Below, piece by piece: positions 42,700 through 53,971 of a stretch of DNA of 64,000 bases (within the stretch, counting starts at the first letter, position 1; each line of letters begins with the position of its first letter). The position numbers and the translations under genes are program-made. The stretch covers positions 1-64,000 of the forward strand of contig JAGYYJ010001600.1 of NCBI GenBank assembly GCA_019671005.1. Reading direction: 5' to 3'. The notes under the pieces were generated by a model. That model made no database searches. It was not told the DNA's origin and was given only the letters and a program-made list of their open reading frames with translations. Source of the DNA: Hibiscus mutabilis (Eukaryota > Streptophyta > Magnoliopsida > Malvales > Malvaceae).

Positions 42700-43764
42700 A
42701 CATCTTCATTCTCATCCTCTTCTTGTTCGATTCAACTTCTCCATCATCTCGAAGAAGCATGGTGTTGCGGTTCGGACATTGGCTTGCAATGTGTCCACGC
42801 CCCAAACACTTAAAACATTGTATGTCACGGGAGCGATTTGGAGTAGCGGTAGTCTTACCCTTGCTGGTTTGGCAATGGGCTTACTTCCTTTCGGTGGTCC
42901 TCCTTTTTTTCGTGGGACGGTAATGGAGGAGTCTTCTTGTATGAACTTTGCCCCCATTTTGATGTTGAACTCCCATAAGATCGTGTGGCACCCTTTCTTT
43001 TGAGCTGTTTTCCACTTTCATGGCCATATGCACCATGTCTTCCATCTCCACATAATGTTGCAACTCGACCACGTTCGCAATGTCCGGATTTAGTCCCGCT
43101 AGGAATCTTGCCATTGTGGCTTCTCGATCCTCGTCGATGTTGGCTCGAATCATGGACACCTCCATCTCTTTGTAGTAATCTTCAACACTTGATTTACCTT
43201 GTGAAAGATTTTGAAGACGGTTTGAAACTCTCGATGGTAGTGGGTTGGAATGAATCGCCTTCGCATCACCGCTTTCATTTCATCCCATGTAGTGATAGGA
43301 TGTTCTCCATTGCGTCTCCTACTTGATGTCAATTGATCCCACCATATTAGTGCATAATCCGTAAACTCAATGGCAGCGAGTTTTACCTTTTTAAGCTCTG
43401 AATTTATGGCACTCAAAAATGTGCTCAACCTTCTTTTCCCATGCAAGATAGGTTTCAGGATCCGTTCTTCCTTGAAAAGGAGGAATGGTAATCTTGATGT
43501 TGCTGAGATTATCGTCTACTCGTGGTCGAGCTCTCTGGCCTTGTTGTACCATGCTATGTTGGGATACTTGATCTTGCACATCATCTACTTCAACTTCTCA
43601 GGATACTCCTCATTACCCTGATTAGCTTGTGAAATTTCAAGCTGGTCTATTCGTTCAATTAGGGGCTCCAATTGCTCTTGGATCATTTTGGCCATTGCTT
43701 GAAGCATAGCCTGATTTTGCAAATTGGGAACTCCTTCACCACTATGACCAGATCTTTGTGACAT
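42700..43764 (-). pseudogene. Gag of G with zinc knuckle
   Basis: Start ATG at 43764 ('MSQRSGHSGEGVP'). N-terminal helix ('MAKMIQEQLEPLIERIDQLE'), then in successive frames the capsid-like core: 'FQGRTDPETYLAWEKKVEHI', 'EFTDYALIWWDQL', 'MKAVMRRRFIPTHYHREF', 'EATMARFLAGLNPDIANVVE'. A CX2CX4HX4C knuckle is encoded at 42776-42817. At least four frameshifts separate the pieces. Gag forms the particle and binds the RNA. Confidence 0.85.
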
Positions 43765-44204
43765 GTTAGATAAAGAAACAAAAGAAATTAAACCTTACTA
43801 ACACAAAATCTCACCTTTCCACTCCAAAGAAAATGCACTCACACTCGTGTTTCACTCGGGTTAGGCTTTTCCCCTTAATGCACACTCATGCCTTTTACCA
43901 CTCGTGCTTTATTTTCAAGTCCTTTTGGGAACTTCCTCAAGGCTTACAAGTGTCTCGTGGACTTGGCTGAAACAATTCTAGCTTGGTAGGAGAATGATGA
44001 ATAATAAAAGGATAATGGCTTCAAAAAAAAGAAAGAATTACTAAGAATAGGTAAAGGAATTTGTAATTCAGCAATAAGAAATGATGTATTGTAATTTTTT
44101 TTAAACAAGAATAGACTGCTCCCTCCCTCTTTAAGATTTTTTTTTTTTTTTTTTTTTTTTTACTAACCGGGGAGAGAAAAATAATACGCTTACTGAATCG
44201 TCTA
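43765..44204 (-). other. 5' leader of G
   Basis: Untranslated region between PBS and gag with a run of T (44139-44161 on the plus strand). It shares 'actcgtgtttcactcg' sequence with the leaders of C elements. The lysine-rich frame at 44021-44218 is a by-product of the poly(A) run. Confidence 0.75.
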
Positions 44205-44217
44205 GGCTCTGATACCA
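44205..44217 (-). other. Primer-binding site of G
   Basis: Plus strand GGCTCTGATACCA; minus sense TGGTATCAGAGCC, a full match to the 3' end of plant initiator tRNA-Met, two bases from the LTR. Confidence 0.93.
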
Positions 44218-44219
44218 AA

Positions 44220-45939
44220 TGATATGATCTCGACTATGAGTTTTGAATCATATATGTGAATGCCGATCGTGATTCTAGTAAGAACTCTGCAGTGCTTTGA
44301 ATGTATTCTGAAATTACTCAAACAACAATGTAAGTAGAAATAGATAAATAAGAAATAGAAATAATGGGATGAAAGATATGTAGAAGGGGTGTAGGAAGAG
44401 TGATAGTTGTGATTATGGAAAAAAAAAAAAATAAAAGATGAAAATGTAGGTGAAGATGATGGGGTGTTGGCGTTAAGATGAAGAAATTCAAAGGATGGAT
44501 TGTGACCCCCTAACTATAAAGAGTTAGGAACCAGCAATATAATAAAGTGGAAATGAAGTGGTAGGATATGGAACGTGACCCACTAGCTATAGATGAGCTA
44601 GGAACCAACGCTATAACAAAGGGAAATGGATGAAGACTACAAGACTAACTTGAAGCCGATAAAGTTCCACAAGAGAACAAGAATGAAAGCAATCTTTCAA
44701 AGATTTTTATATATTCAAAGTGTGTCTTACAATGATCCTAAAGATGCCTATTTATAGTAGAAGTAGGCAGAATATGAAAAGGTGTTACAAGAAAGATGAA
44801 TGCTCATCTTAATGCACTTGAATACACATGAATGCTTTGTCCTTTCTTCTCATCTTCAAAGCTGATTAGTTTAGACAAATTGAGGTTGAATTTAGTCATA
44901 TTTTCGTCCAAATTAAGAAGGACTCTTGGGCTGCCTTGTTTTGCTATCATATGAAGAGAAAGGGGATGAATGTGGACAAGGATGAATGTAGACATCCTTG
45001 CTGTCCAGTTTAAGTGCAACTCTTCATCTTCCAAGCTGATTAATATGACTTGAATGTCATAAAAGGTGAGTTTCATCCAGCCTTCATTTCATGTCTCCTC
45101 AATGAATTTTGAAACCCCACTTGAATGGTGATAACATCAACCTTGAATGCCTTGAATTTGCTGAATTAAGATGGCCATCAATTGCTTGTCTCTTGGTAGA
45201 AGATGAAAGAACTCTTCCTTGGCTCAAATTCATTCAAATCATCCATGCATAAAATTCCCGTAATAAAAATTTCAGCCTGCACTGTCTTCAGTAAATCATT
45301 CGTATCTCAAGCTCCCGATATCGGATTGAGGTGATTCAAAAGGCATTGGAAAGCTAAGAGATGGAGGAATAACGTCCAATTGATTTCTGGATCCAAACAC
45401 GTCTGTATCGCATCCAGAATTGGAAGACATTCTGCTGATATTCTTGCATCTGGTAAAACCGTTCATCTTCCCTCATGCACCTAGACACAAAGGTAAACTT
45501 TATTCAATCTTTAATTGAAAACATGCATGTAAACAATTAAGAGTTAGTTTAATAAATGAGCTAGTTTGATGAATGAACTAGTTTAATTAATGAACTAACT
45601 TTATTCAATGAACTAATAATCTTGAATGAACTAGTTTAATCAATGAACTACTTAGTTAAATGAAGTGTATAACTAAATGAACTACATGTTTAAATGCAAC
45701 GCATGCTTTAATGAACAACATGTTTATTGAATGCAATGAATGTTATGCAAACTTTAAATACTCATGCAAATTCATGCATAAGCAAAGTAAAGTGTTCCTC
45801 CCTTATTATTTCTTCTTTCTCACGTCCCAAGCTTGATGTAAACATATTTTCCATGGCTGCTTGGAACTCCTTGACCCTTGCTCGAGTAATGGGGCCACCT
45901 GGGTACTTCTCTGGGTCTTTGCCATTGACGTTCATATCA
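44220..45939 (-). repeat. 5' LTR of G
   Basis: 1,720 bp, almost identical to 37642-39362. TATA (minus) 44748-44757, U3 core about 45285-45365, short repeat cluster 45540-45715. Confidence 0.95.
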
Positions 45940-46812
45940 GATTAGAATGAGATAAAGGTTGAGTGGTACCTCTGTCATAGTGATAATTCTTCTGTCGATA
46001 TCGTTGTCGATCTTTGATGCGCTTTTCGATTGTCATGGCGAATTGGAATGCCTCTTGAAGGGTGTAGTAGGTTTTGAGTTTAAGTACCTCAAGAATGTTG
46101 TCATCGAGTCCGATAACAAACCTAGTCATTGTATCCTCTTCATCCTCTTGTATGTCGGCTTTTTGCATCAATGATTCCATCTCTTTGAGATACTCATCAA
46201 TAGTTCTGCAGCCTTGTCGGATCCTTTGTAACTTTTGTTTGATCTCTCGTTGATATAATGGGGGAACAAATCGTTCTCGCATGACTTTTTTAAGTTCTCC
46301 CCATGAGGTTATCTTGGCTTCTCTATTGAGACGCCGATTGCGGACCAATTGGGACCACCAAATGGATGCATATTCAGTGAATTCGAGAGTCAACAGTGGA
46401 ACTTGATCCTCTTCGGGACATTGATAATGCTCAAATAGAAGATCAACTTGATTTTCCCAGTCACAATAAGCATTAGGGTCATACCTTCCTTGAAAAGGTG
46501 GTACAGTGATCTTCGGTATGGCTAAGGTGTTTGTTGCTCGTCTCGGCTCTGTGCGAGGATTATGCCTATGTAGGGGGTTTTTGCATCTATTCTGAATGGG
46601 AACAAGATTTGGACGCCTAGGCTCTTCAGTATCGCTTGCAATAGCAGTGGTTTCTAATCTCCCAATGGTTTGAGTGATTGCGGTTACGGCTGTATCGGTG
46701 TGCTCAAGCTTGGTTCCAATGAGGTTACAGTCCGTTCAAGTTTATTGAGAGTATCTGAAACTTCTTGAAGAGTCACTTCATGTGGTTCTTCGTCGTTACT
46801 CGTTTCTGACAT
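45940..46812 (-). pseudogene. Gag of A3, interrupted by G
   Basis: Start ATG 46812 ('MSETSNDEEPHEV'). A frameshift near 46690 and further damage near 46560 break the N-terminal half. From 46393 the capsid core is open: 'EFTEYASIWWSQLVRNRRL', 'RFVPPLYQREIKQKL', 'QGCRTIDEYLKEMESLMQ', 'TMTRFVIGLDDNILEVLKL'. This copy keeps the reading frame that A1 lost. The G insertion at GATTA truncates it. There is no zinc knuckle. Confidence 0.82.
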
Positions 46813-47668
46813 CCTGAAACACTCAAATTTAAAAGGTAAAAAGCAAAAGAAAACTAGAAATCTCACTAAACACTCCAAGGAATAAATATTTAGCGAGGCA
46901 AGTAAACCGATCTCGAGCTCCTTAAAGACCTTCCTGCCACAAGTCAACAAGTTACAATCGGAATTTAATCCTAACAATGAGTCATAATTGTAATAGGAGT
47001 CCAATGAAAGGCTTGACACCAATTGAATATAGTTGCAAGAAAGAAGGATTGTAATGCAACTTTTAGTCCTACTCACACCAGAAAAGAGAAGGTGTTAAAT
47101 TGCGTAATAGAAGAAAGAAAAAGCAAAACAAAGGAACTTAAGAAACTAAGAGTAGGAAAAAATTAGTAGAGAAAGATGATAACCCCAAAACCCAGAAACA
47201 ACTTGAAGGAAGAAATCCAATGTTGAATCCACTTCAATGTGATACTTGTGGTGGTTGATGATGGTGATCTTGATGATTCTTGATGGTGGTTGGTGGCTAG
47301 GTATGAGCTTTCTCACTTTTCTTTCTTTTTTTATTCTTTTCTTTTATTCTTTTTTTTTTTTTTATTTTTTACAAGGTAAATAAACTGAAAATAACGAAAA
47401 GTGAAGAAAAAAAATAATGAAAATAGGGTTTAAAGTAGGGGGAAAACCCTAATTTTGCTTAAACTTTATCCACTTCGTTCGAGGTGTTCCCGAAGTCCAA
47501 AAATTCTGAAATTTTGTGTGGTGACTCCTTCAATGGTGTAGATCTGATCTAGAAATTTTCAGCTCAAAATTCACTCGTTTGGTTTTGACGAATTTTCCCT
47601 AATTTTCGAGTTTTTTCCCCCAAAACGCCAAAATTCTTGCCAAAAATCGTCCCAAACCTGATACAAAA
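46813..47668 (-). other. Leader and PBS of A3
   Basis: Counterpart of the A1 leader (10248-11117), with poly(T) low-complexity sequence at 47325-47370 and the PBS complement at 47657-47668. No gene seen. Confidence 0.75.
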
Positions 47669-48861
47669 TGATAGAGTAGCGCAATCTTGGATTTGGAAGC
47701 CTTCAATCAAGTTGTTGCAAGAACTAGGAGCTCTAGACTCAATCAAGGAAGTTTGAGCAGATCTGAAAATTCAAGAGAAAATAGAAGGGATTTTCTTGAA
47801 ATTTTCAGATTCAAGGCTGGAAATTTAAAGAAAGAAAGATAAGATGAAAGATTATATGATAAGAAACAAGAATATAAAACAAAGATTAAAAAAGATTGAG
47901 AAAGAGATAAGTAAAACAAATCTGAAAATTCTAGCTTTGTTTATGGAATTATGGCAGATGGAGTGAAGGTTAAAGATGAAGATGGCTTGCAAATTGTTGA
48001 TGTTGTTTTGTCCTCGGCACCCTCTTAGACTCAATTATCTAAGCAAACAACCTCAAGCGGCTCTAACCCACCCTCCTAGACGCGATTATCTATACAAGCA
48101 AGAGTGTGAAGATGATTTCCCTCACAAGAACTCGTAGAACTTATGTTGAAGAAGACTTCGAAGGCACAAGTAATAAGCACTTGCAAAAGTAAACTCACTA
48201 AATATTTCATAAATCAAAGAAAATCTATTTTACAATGATGGAGGCTTCATCCTTTTATAGGTGAAGGATAGACAAAGTAATTTAACTTCTACTAAAACAA
48301 GGAAAACCTAATCCAATTAAAAATAAAAAAAATAACAGCCTTTAAACTCCTTGTGCTTGTGTGGCAAGGAATAGGGTGATAAGCTGATAAGGGCTGGGTG
48401 GCTGGTTCCTAAACTATATAAAACCCTAAAAATATCAATTTAAATGATAATAAATATATTGGGCTAAGTTTAATTCGTCCAAAGCCTTATATGTTAGCTT
48501 TTGGGTTGAATTTTACAAAATCCCGTAATAATCCAGTTTTCTGCATGCGCAGTCTTCAGTAAATTGGACATATCTTGAGTTCCTGATGTTCGATTGACAC
48601 GTTTCAAGATGCGTTGAAAGGTAACTGAATGATGGACAATTGGTTAGAAGAGAACTTGACTCAGAAATGCCCGGATCCCATCCGAAAACTCGTCGCAAGT
48701 TGGCTGACTTTCTAGACTTCACAAACAGATTCAATTTTTTGTCCAAGATGCATCGTTTTTGACCTCCTATGCGTGCATTGTTTTGGATTTTATTGTTTTC
48801 ATCAAAAAAATTCAGCTTCTTGTCCAATATTAGTAATTTGGCCTCGCTCATGCATGTATCA
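47669..48861 (-). repeat. 5' LTR of A3
   Basis: 1,193 bp, TGATAGAGTAGC...CATGCATGTATCA; hairpins near 48028-48090, TATA (minus) near 48255, U3 core near 48545-48625. Flanked by ATGTC. Confidence 0.92.
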
Positions 48862-49438
48862 ATGTCCCTACACTTTGGAGGGAAACTTGAAATGGGTGGC
48901 AACTACATGGAGGGAAAGCATTTGGCGCCAAATTGAACCACTACCATCACTATTCGGCTATGTTAGAGGAATCATGACTTTATGAAGGGTTTTTTGCCCT
49001 TGCTGAATAATTGTAAGGCCTATTCGGTCATGATTTTCATCCCTATAAATAGGATTGCAATTTTCATTTGTAAGCACACACATTTTGATTATAAAATTTC
49101 CTTTGTGAGAATTTTCTCTCTTTTAGTTCTTTTAGAACTTTATCGACTTATCAAGTACTTTGTACTTGTGGCGTCAACCCTTCTATTCACCTTGATACTT
49201 CTTTATAGAATAGTTTCTTCCTTGAGTTCTTAAGATACTATCTTCATCATTTCTAGTCATTTCTATCACCATATCCATACACTTATCTTACCATCTTCCA
49301 CAGCCACCATCAAACTAACTTTTATCTTACCTTGACCATTCTATTTGAGCCTATCTTGCTTGCAGGTTTCTTGCTTCCTTCCTAGATCCAACAATCAAAG
49401 AAGTCATCTCCAACAACTTCAAGAACGACCTTACATCA
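48862..49438 (+). repeat. C-type LTR, part 3 (end)
   Basis: Continues the LTR of 27192-31800 after A2 and A3: 'atgtccctacactttggagg', GGAGGG words, TATA 'ctataaatagg' near 49054, leader, and terminal 'gaccttacatca' at 49438. Adding parts 1 to 3 gives about 1.27 kb. No PBS follows, as expected for a 3' LTR. Confidence 0.75.
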
Positions 49439-50057
49439 TCCACTCTCAATTTCTTTTTCAACTCTCGTTTCTTTTGCATTTTCACAAACATTTTCTTTTT
49501 CTAGCGATTCGTGCAATGTGTTTCTTTGACAAAATTGTCAAAATATTCTGTAAAACGAGCAAGACTTTCTGGATTGAAAGAAAATGTGCTAGGCTTGCTA
49601 AACTTGGAACTTCGAACAACTCTTCTTGACTGGAAGGTGGAATTCATCTCGTAAGATCTTTGACTCCAATTTGATGTAGAACTAGAAAAGGATTGAGTGT
49701 TGTCTCTCCTTTGTTCCTATAATAGAGGTGTTGTTTCCAACGAGAAACTTTCTCTATGTAGTCCAACTTCTTTTTAATGGGCTCAAATTGTTGTTGAATC
49801 ATCCGTCCCATCTCATGGCTAAAATCTTGAAATTGAGAATCTTGTGAAAAATACAGTACTTTGTCTCCTATAAAAACATTAGGTCTTGTGTATTTTCGAG
49901 ACATAATGAAACAAAGATTAGAAAACAATTCCTCACTATTCAAAACCTCACTATTTCTTTCCAAAAAAAATGATCACTCCACTTGTGTTTCACTTGGGAT
50001 AGGCTTTTCCCCATGATGCATACTCTTGCTCGCTTTTTAAGTCCTAAAAGAACTTAC
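49439..50057 (-). pseudogene. Start of a gag gene with leader (CRM/C-type host element)
   Basis: Minus strand ATG at 49914 ('MSRKYTRPNVFIGD'), followed by a helix 'MGRMIQQQFEPIKKKLDYIE' equivalent to the gag start of G. Frames are lost after about 49650. 49915-50057 is leader of the C/G type ('ctccacttgtgtttcac'). It is cut on the left by the C LTR and on the right by the E LTR, which entered at 'aacttac'. Confidence 0.6.
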
Positions 50058-51151
50058 TGATAGGAGGCTGCGTTGGAACGTGGGAACCTTCAATTTGATG
50101 GCTTGGAAGCAAACCTAGGGCTTTAGACTCGAACAAGGAAGTTAGGCGCAAATCTGAAAATTCAAGAGAAACTAGTTGGGGTTTTCTTGAAAATTTCAAA
50201 ATTAAAGCTGGAGAATTAAAGAAACAAGGTGAAGATGATAGATTAGATGATGAATAATAAGAATGAAAATAAAAAGATCGATAAAGATAAATTTAGAGGA
50301 TAAAAAAACAAATATGAAATTTCCAGATTTCAACGATGGTGATGGCGACAATGAAGTTGAGTTGAAGAAGATGATGGTGGATTTTGAATAAAGGACTTTA
50401 CCCACGAAACCCTCCTAGTTGCGATTAACTAGGCAACCTCCATGATATGGCTTAAAACCGACCCTCCTACCCGCAAAATAGATAGGCAACTCGAAGTGTG
50501 AAGATCATCAACAATCAACCCGGTTGAAACGGTTAAGATGGCTTCTAAACAAGTTTACCGAACACTTGCAAACACGTATTCAAAGAATACTAAAATCTCA
50601 AAAAGAACTTTTTTATTCATCAATGAAAATCTGCCAAACAAAGAAGAAAGCATCATCCTTTTATAGATGAATGATGACTTTAACCTAAAGCTAAGAATGA
50701 ATAAAATAAACTAAGAAATTTGCTCTATTAAATTGGACTTGATCTAACGGCTTGGGAGAAGGGTGACTGGTTCCTAAAGTATATAAAACCCTAAAAACAT
50801 TAATTTAAATGATAATAAATACATTGGGTTATGTTTAATTCGTCCAAAGCCTTATATGTTAGCTTTTGGGCTAAATTTTACAAAATCTCGTAATAATCCC
50901 GTATCCAATTTTCTGCATGCGAAGTCTTTGGTAAAATGGACGTATCTTGAGTTCCCGACATCTGAATGATGCGTTTCAAGATGTGTTGGAAAGGTTACTG
51001 AACTAAGGCTAATTCTTCAAAGACAACTCAACCCAGAAATGTACGGATACCATTAAAAAAGTCACCTCAAGTCAACTAATTTTTCAGACTTAGAAAACAG
51101 TTTCAACTTCTTGTCTTCAATGTATCTTTCCATCCCCCCATGCATGTATCA
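50058..51151 (-). repeat. E LTR 1 (3' LTR of the first E unit)
   Basis: 1,094 bp, TGATAGGAGGCTGCG...CATGCATGTATCA. Leader hairpins at 50414-50433 (CCTAGT-TGCGATTA-ACTAGG, perfect stem) and 50466-50486. TATA (minus) near 50660, U3 core 50927-51015. Followed by the PPT complement 'tcctactctccttcctc'. Confidence 0.9.
50414..50486 (-). other. Leader hairpins of the E LTR
   Basis: In the minus sense CCTAGT-TAATCGCA-ACTAGG, with the inner pair T:A where family A has A:T, and a second weaker unit about 50 nt away. Same position (between TATA and PBS) and same following AGGGT as in A, B and D. Confidence 0.65.
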
Positions 51152-51300
51152 TCCTACTCTCCTTCCTCAAAAGGATTCATCCTCGAATCTAAAGTATCAA
51201 AGGGAAGAAAATCGGGCATGTGAAACAGTGTTAGCTTCTTGTCTTTATTGCATATTTCCAGCCCTCCTATGCATGTATCATTCCCCCACTGCTAAAAAAG
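51152..51300 (-). repeat. Second PPT and duplicated LTR start next to E LTR 1
   Basis: Inside the PPT of 51152-51168 lies, about 115 bp further on, another LTR start plus PPT complement ('ctatgcatgtatcattccc', 51261-51279, then 'cccactgctaaaaaagattc'). It is of A/D type. The piece between resembles an LTR start. It suggests a strand-transfer or recombination event that left two 3' ends. Confidence 0.6.
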
Positions 51301-52319
51301 ATTCATCTTCAAATCTGAATCGGTGATGGGGACCAGGTTATCAAAGTACCATGCGAGATAAGTCGTGTCGAAGGATTCTTGTTCTAAGTCTCCTTCGGCC
51401 ATGTTATGTATGAGTTCCTTCTCATTGGTAGCATAATCATCGGTCTCATTTGGGTCATAAGGCAACTCATTCACATCATCGTCGGCATTTCCCATTGGAT
51501 GATGATCATTTTCTTTGTCGCAACACAACAAGTTAGCATTTCCTACCATTCTTCAGGATAGAGAATTTCTTCCTCGTCATAGGGCAAGAGTAGAATTTTG
51601 ACAACCTCTATACCATGACTCCTCAATGGTTTGTCTGCATTATCCCCTTGGACTAAGGATGAGTCTTCCTCCTTCAAATTTGTCCTATTAGAGTCGACAT
51701 GGTTATTAGTAGGGTTATGAAAAGTGGAAGGTGGAGATGTACCTATATCAATGGATGAGTATGACATCTGACGGGCTATGGAATGTCGTAGTTGATGTTT
51801 GATTCAGATTGCTTGTTCGACAAAATCCATCAGATTTTCATATGGTTGGAATTCGTTGTTGGCGATCTCTTCATTTAATCCTAGATAGACCATTTTACAA
51901 TGTCTCGTTCTTTTTCAATGATATCAGCTCGGTGCATAAGTACTAGCATAGTGTTGAAGTACTTTTCCACAAACATTGTACCCTGTGTCAATCGTTGAAG
52001 CTTTCTCTCGATGTCCTCAAAATATTCTGGTGGGACATAATGAATCCTCATGATCCGCTTTAACTCACTCCAGGAATCAATATGTCGTTTGCCATAAAAC
52101 TTTCGGTTTTTCACTAATCTATTCCACCAAATAGTAGCATGGTTAGTGAAATCCTCTGATAGCTAACGAACAGGTTACCGTATCGCAATGCTTATAAAAC
52201 ATATCATCAATCTCGTACTCCCTTTCATAATAAGCATCTAGGTAGGATGTTTGTTCGAATGGAGGGATGTTGTGCGTTGGTATAGCCAAAGAAGGTTTAG
52301 TGCAACAAGTGTAACACAT
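51292..52319 (-). pseudogene. Gag-like protein and acidic tail of E
   Basis: Start ATG 52319 ('MCYTCCTKPSLAIPTHNIPP'). After a frameshift near 52155 the capsid-like core continues at 52114 ('RHIDSWSELKRIMRIHYVPP', 'IERKLQRLTQGTMFVEKYF', 'MLVLMHRADI'). After another shift and a stop, 51767-51292 encodes an acidic region with 'LLLPYDEEEI' and 'SFDTTYLAWYFDNLVPITD', clearly related to the acidic half of the D protein ('SLPWYFDELPPFTG'). No knuckle, protease or RT. Structural role inferred from the gag core. Confidence 0.7.
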
Positions 52320-52801
52320 CCTGAAATTTCACAAAAGAAAGAAAAAACGAACCAAATCCTCACTATTATTCACTCCAAACAAAGGCTCTAGGAGTCCAAG
52401 GAGCGGTATAAAACCAATTGAATTGAGTTGCAAGGAAGAAGGAATTTATGCAACTTTTAAATTTTTACTAACACAAGAAACAAGAAGGTGTTAGAAGATG
52501 TATAAGAATAACAAAAAAGCTAAAACAAATGAAAACTAATAGTTAAGAACGAAAGAAAATCAGAAAACCCAAAAACCCTGAAATTTACAGCAACTTGATC
52601 CACTTTTTGTTCGAGGTGTTCTCGATGTCAAAAAATTCTAAAATTTTGTATGGTGACTCCTCAAATGATGTAGATTTGATCTGGAAAATTTCAGCTCAAA
52701 AATTTTTCGTTTGGTTTTTGCGAATTTTCTCTTTTTTCTCAAAAATTTCACCCAAAAATGTCAAAAATTTTGTCCATGAATTGGCCCAATCTGATACCAA
52801 A
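52320..52801 (-). other. Leader and PBS of E
   Basis: Untranslated. PBS complement CTGATACCAA at 52791-52800 (initiator tRNA-Met type). Similar to the A2/A4 leader ('gttcgaggtgttctcgatg'). Confidence 0.75.
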
Positions 52802-52983
52802 TGATAGGAGGCTGCATTGGAACGTGGGAACCTTCAATTGATGGCTTGGAAGCAAACCTAGGGCTTTAGACTCGAACAAGGAAGTTAGTAGGCGCAAATA
52901 TGAAAATTCAAGAGACACTAGTTGGGGTTTTGTTGAAAATTTTAGAATTAAAGCCGGAAAATTAAAGAAACAAGCTGAAAATG

Positions 52984-53971
52984 TGATAGAGTAGCGCAAA
53001 TTCGAATAAAGAGAAAAACAAAACAAACCAAAATAAAGAACAAATCTAAAAATTCAGATTTGCTTATGGTGGTGACGTCAATGGAGGAAGCTTGAATATG
53101 TGGAGATGGCGTGATGAATTGATAGTTGTTGTTTTGTCCTCGGCACCCTCTTAGACGCAATTATCTAAGCAAGCAACCTCAAGCGGCTCTAACCCACCCT
53201 CCTAGATGCAATTACCTAGGCAAGCAAGAGTGTGAAGATGATCTCCCTCACAAGAACTCGATGATCTTATGTTGAAGATGGCTTCTAGACAAGTTTACCG
53301 AACACTTGCAAACTCAAAGAATACTAAAATCTCCAAAGAGAACTTTTTTCTAATCAATGAAATCTGAATTACAATGTGGGTGAAGCCTCCTTTATATAGG
53401 CCATGGAGAAGTTTTAATCCTACTAAACTTAGGAATTAAATACAATAAATAAATGCTAAAATCTAATATCCTAATTAGATAAGAAACTTCTAATAATAAA
53501 TAAATGCTAAAAATAAAATCCTAGTCAAATAAATCTGATCCTAATAGATATTGCAGAATCCTATATTGATTTAAATTACAAATAATCAAATAAAATCTTG
53601 AAAATTCGTAACTATCCAAAAATCCCGTATTAATCCCGTATATGAATTTTTGCATGCTCTGTTTTCGCTAAACTAGACGTATCTTGATATCTAGATATCC
53701 GATTGAGGCGTTTCAAGATGCGTTGGAAAGCTAATTTGCAGCCGGACAAGTTTTAAGAAGACATGTTGACCCATAAATGCCTGGATCCCATCCAAAAACT
53801 CATCGCAAGTTAGCTGACTTTAAAGACTTCACAAACAAATTCAGTTTCTTGTCCAAGATGCATCGTTTTTGACCTCCTATGCGTGCATTGTTTTGGCCAT
53901 TATTGTTTGCATCGAACAAATTCAGCTTCTTGTCCAATATGAGTAATTTAACCCTGCTCATGCATGTATCA
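52984..53971 (-). repeat. 3' LTR of A4
   Basis: TGATAGAGTAGC...CATGCATGTATCA followed by PPT complement 'ttcccccactcctc'. Hairpins near 53151 and 53202; TATA (minus, 'ttatataggcc') near 53392; U3 core 53663-53745. Confidence 0.9.

Larger units (their letters stand above)
37642..45939 (-). mobile_element. Complete Ty3/gypsy element G (CRM-like chromovirus)
   Basis: 8,298 bp, minus strand, target duplication GATTA at 37637-37641 and 45940-45944. LTRs of 1,721 and 1,720 bp that differ at about seven places, mostly single-base run-length changes. PBS complementary to initiator tRNA-Met, gag with zinc knuckle, DGGS-type protease, RT, RNase H, HHCC integrase, C-terminal domain and PPT, in Ty3/gypsy order. 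Pol runs into the 3' LTR, as known for CRM elements. Reading frames are interrupted by several frameshifts. It is inserted in the gag/linker of A3 and is the youngest dated insertion here. It is the natural candidate for mobilising the non-autonomous families, since PPT-flanking sequence and U3 core are shared. Confidence 0.93.
35753..48861 (-). mobile_element. LTR retrotransposon A3 (gag type) containing element G
   Basis: Minus strand. 3' LTR 35753-36939, 5' LTR 47669-48861, perfect target duplication ATGTC at 35748-35752 and 48862-48866. Without the inserted G element (37642-45939 plus one GATTA) it is about 4.8 kb. Its internal region has the same plan as A1: leader, gag, linker, PPT. The insertion point lies next to that of A2 in the same C LTR; the two target sites overlap by one base. 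PBS complement CCTGATACAAAA at 47657-47668. Confidence 0.93.

Noticed and set aside
42526..43621. Several plus-strand frames rich in Ser, Leu and Phe
   Set aside because: Shadows of the minus-strand G gag and protease.
44139..44161. Run of T suggesting a poly(A) tail of a LINE or processed copy
   Set aside because: It lies inside the G leader next to the PBS, with no target duplication or LINE coding sequence.
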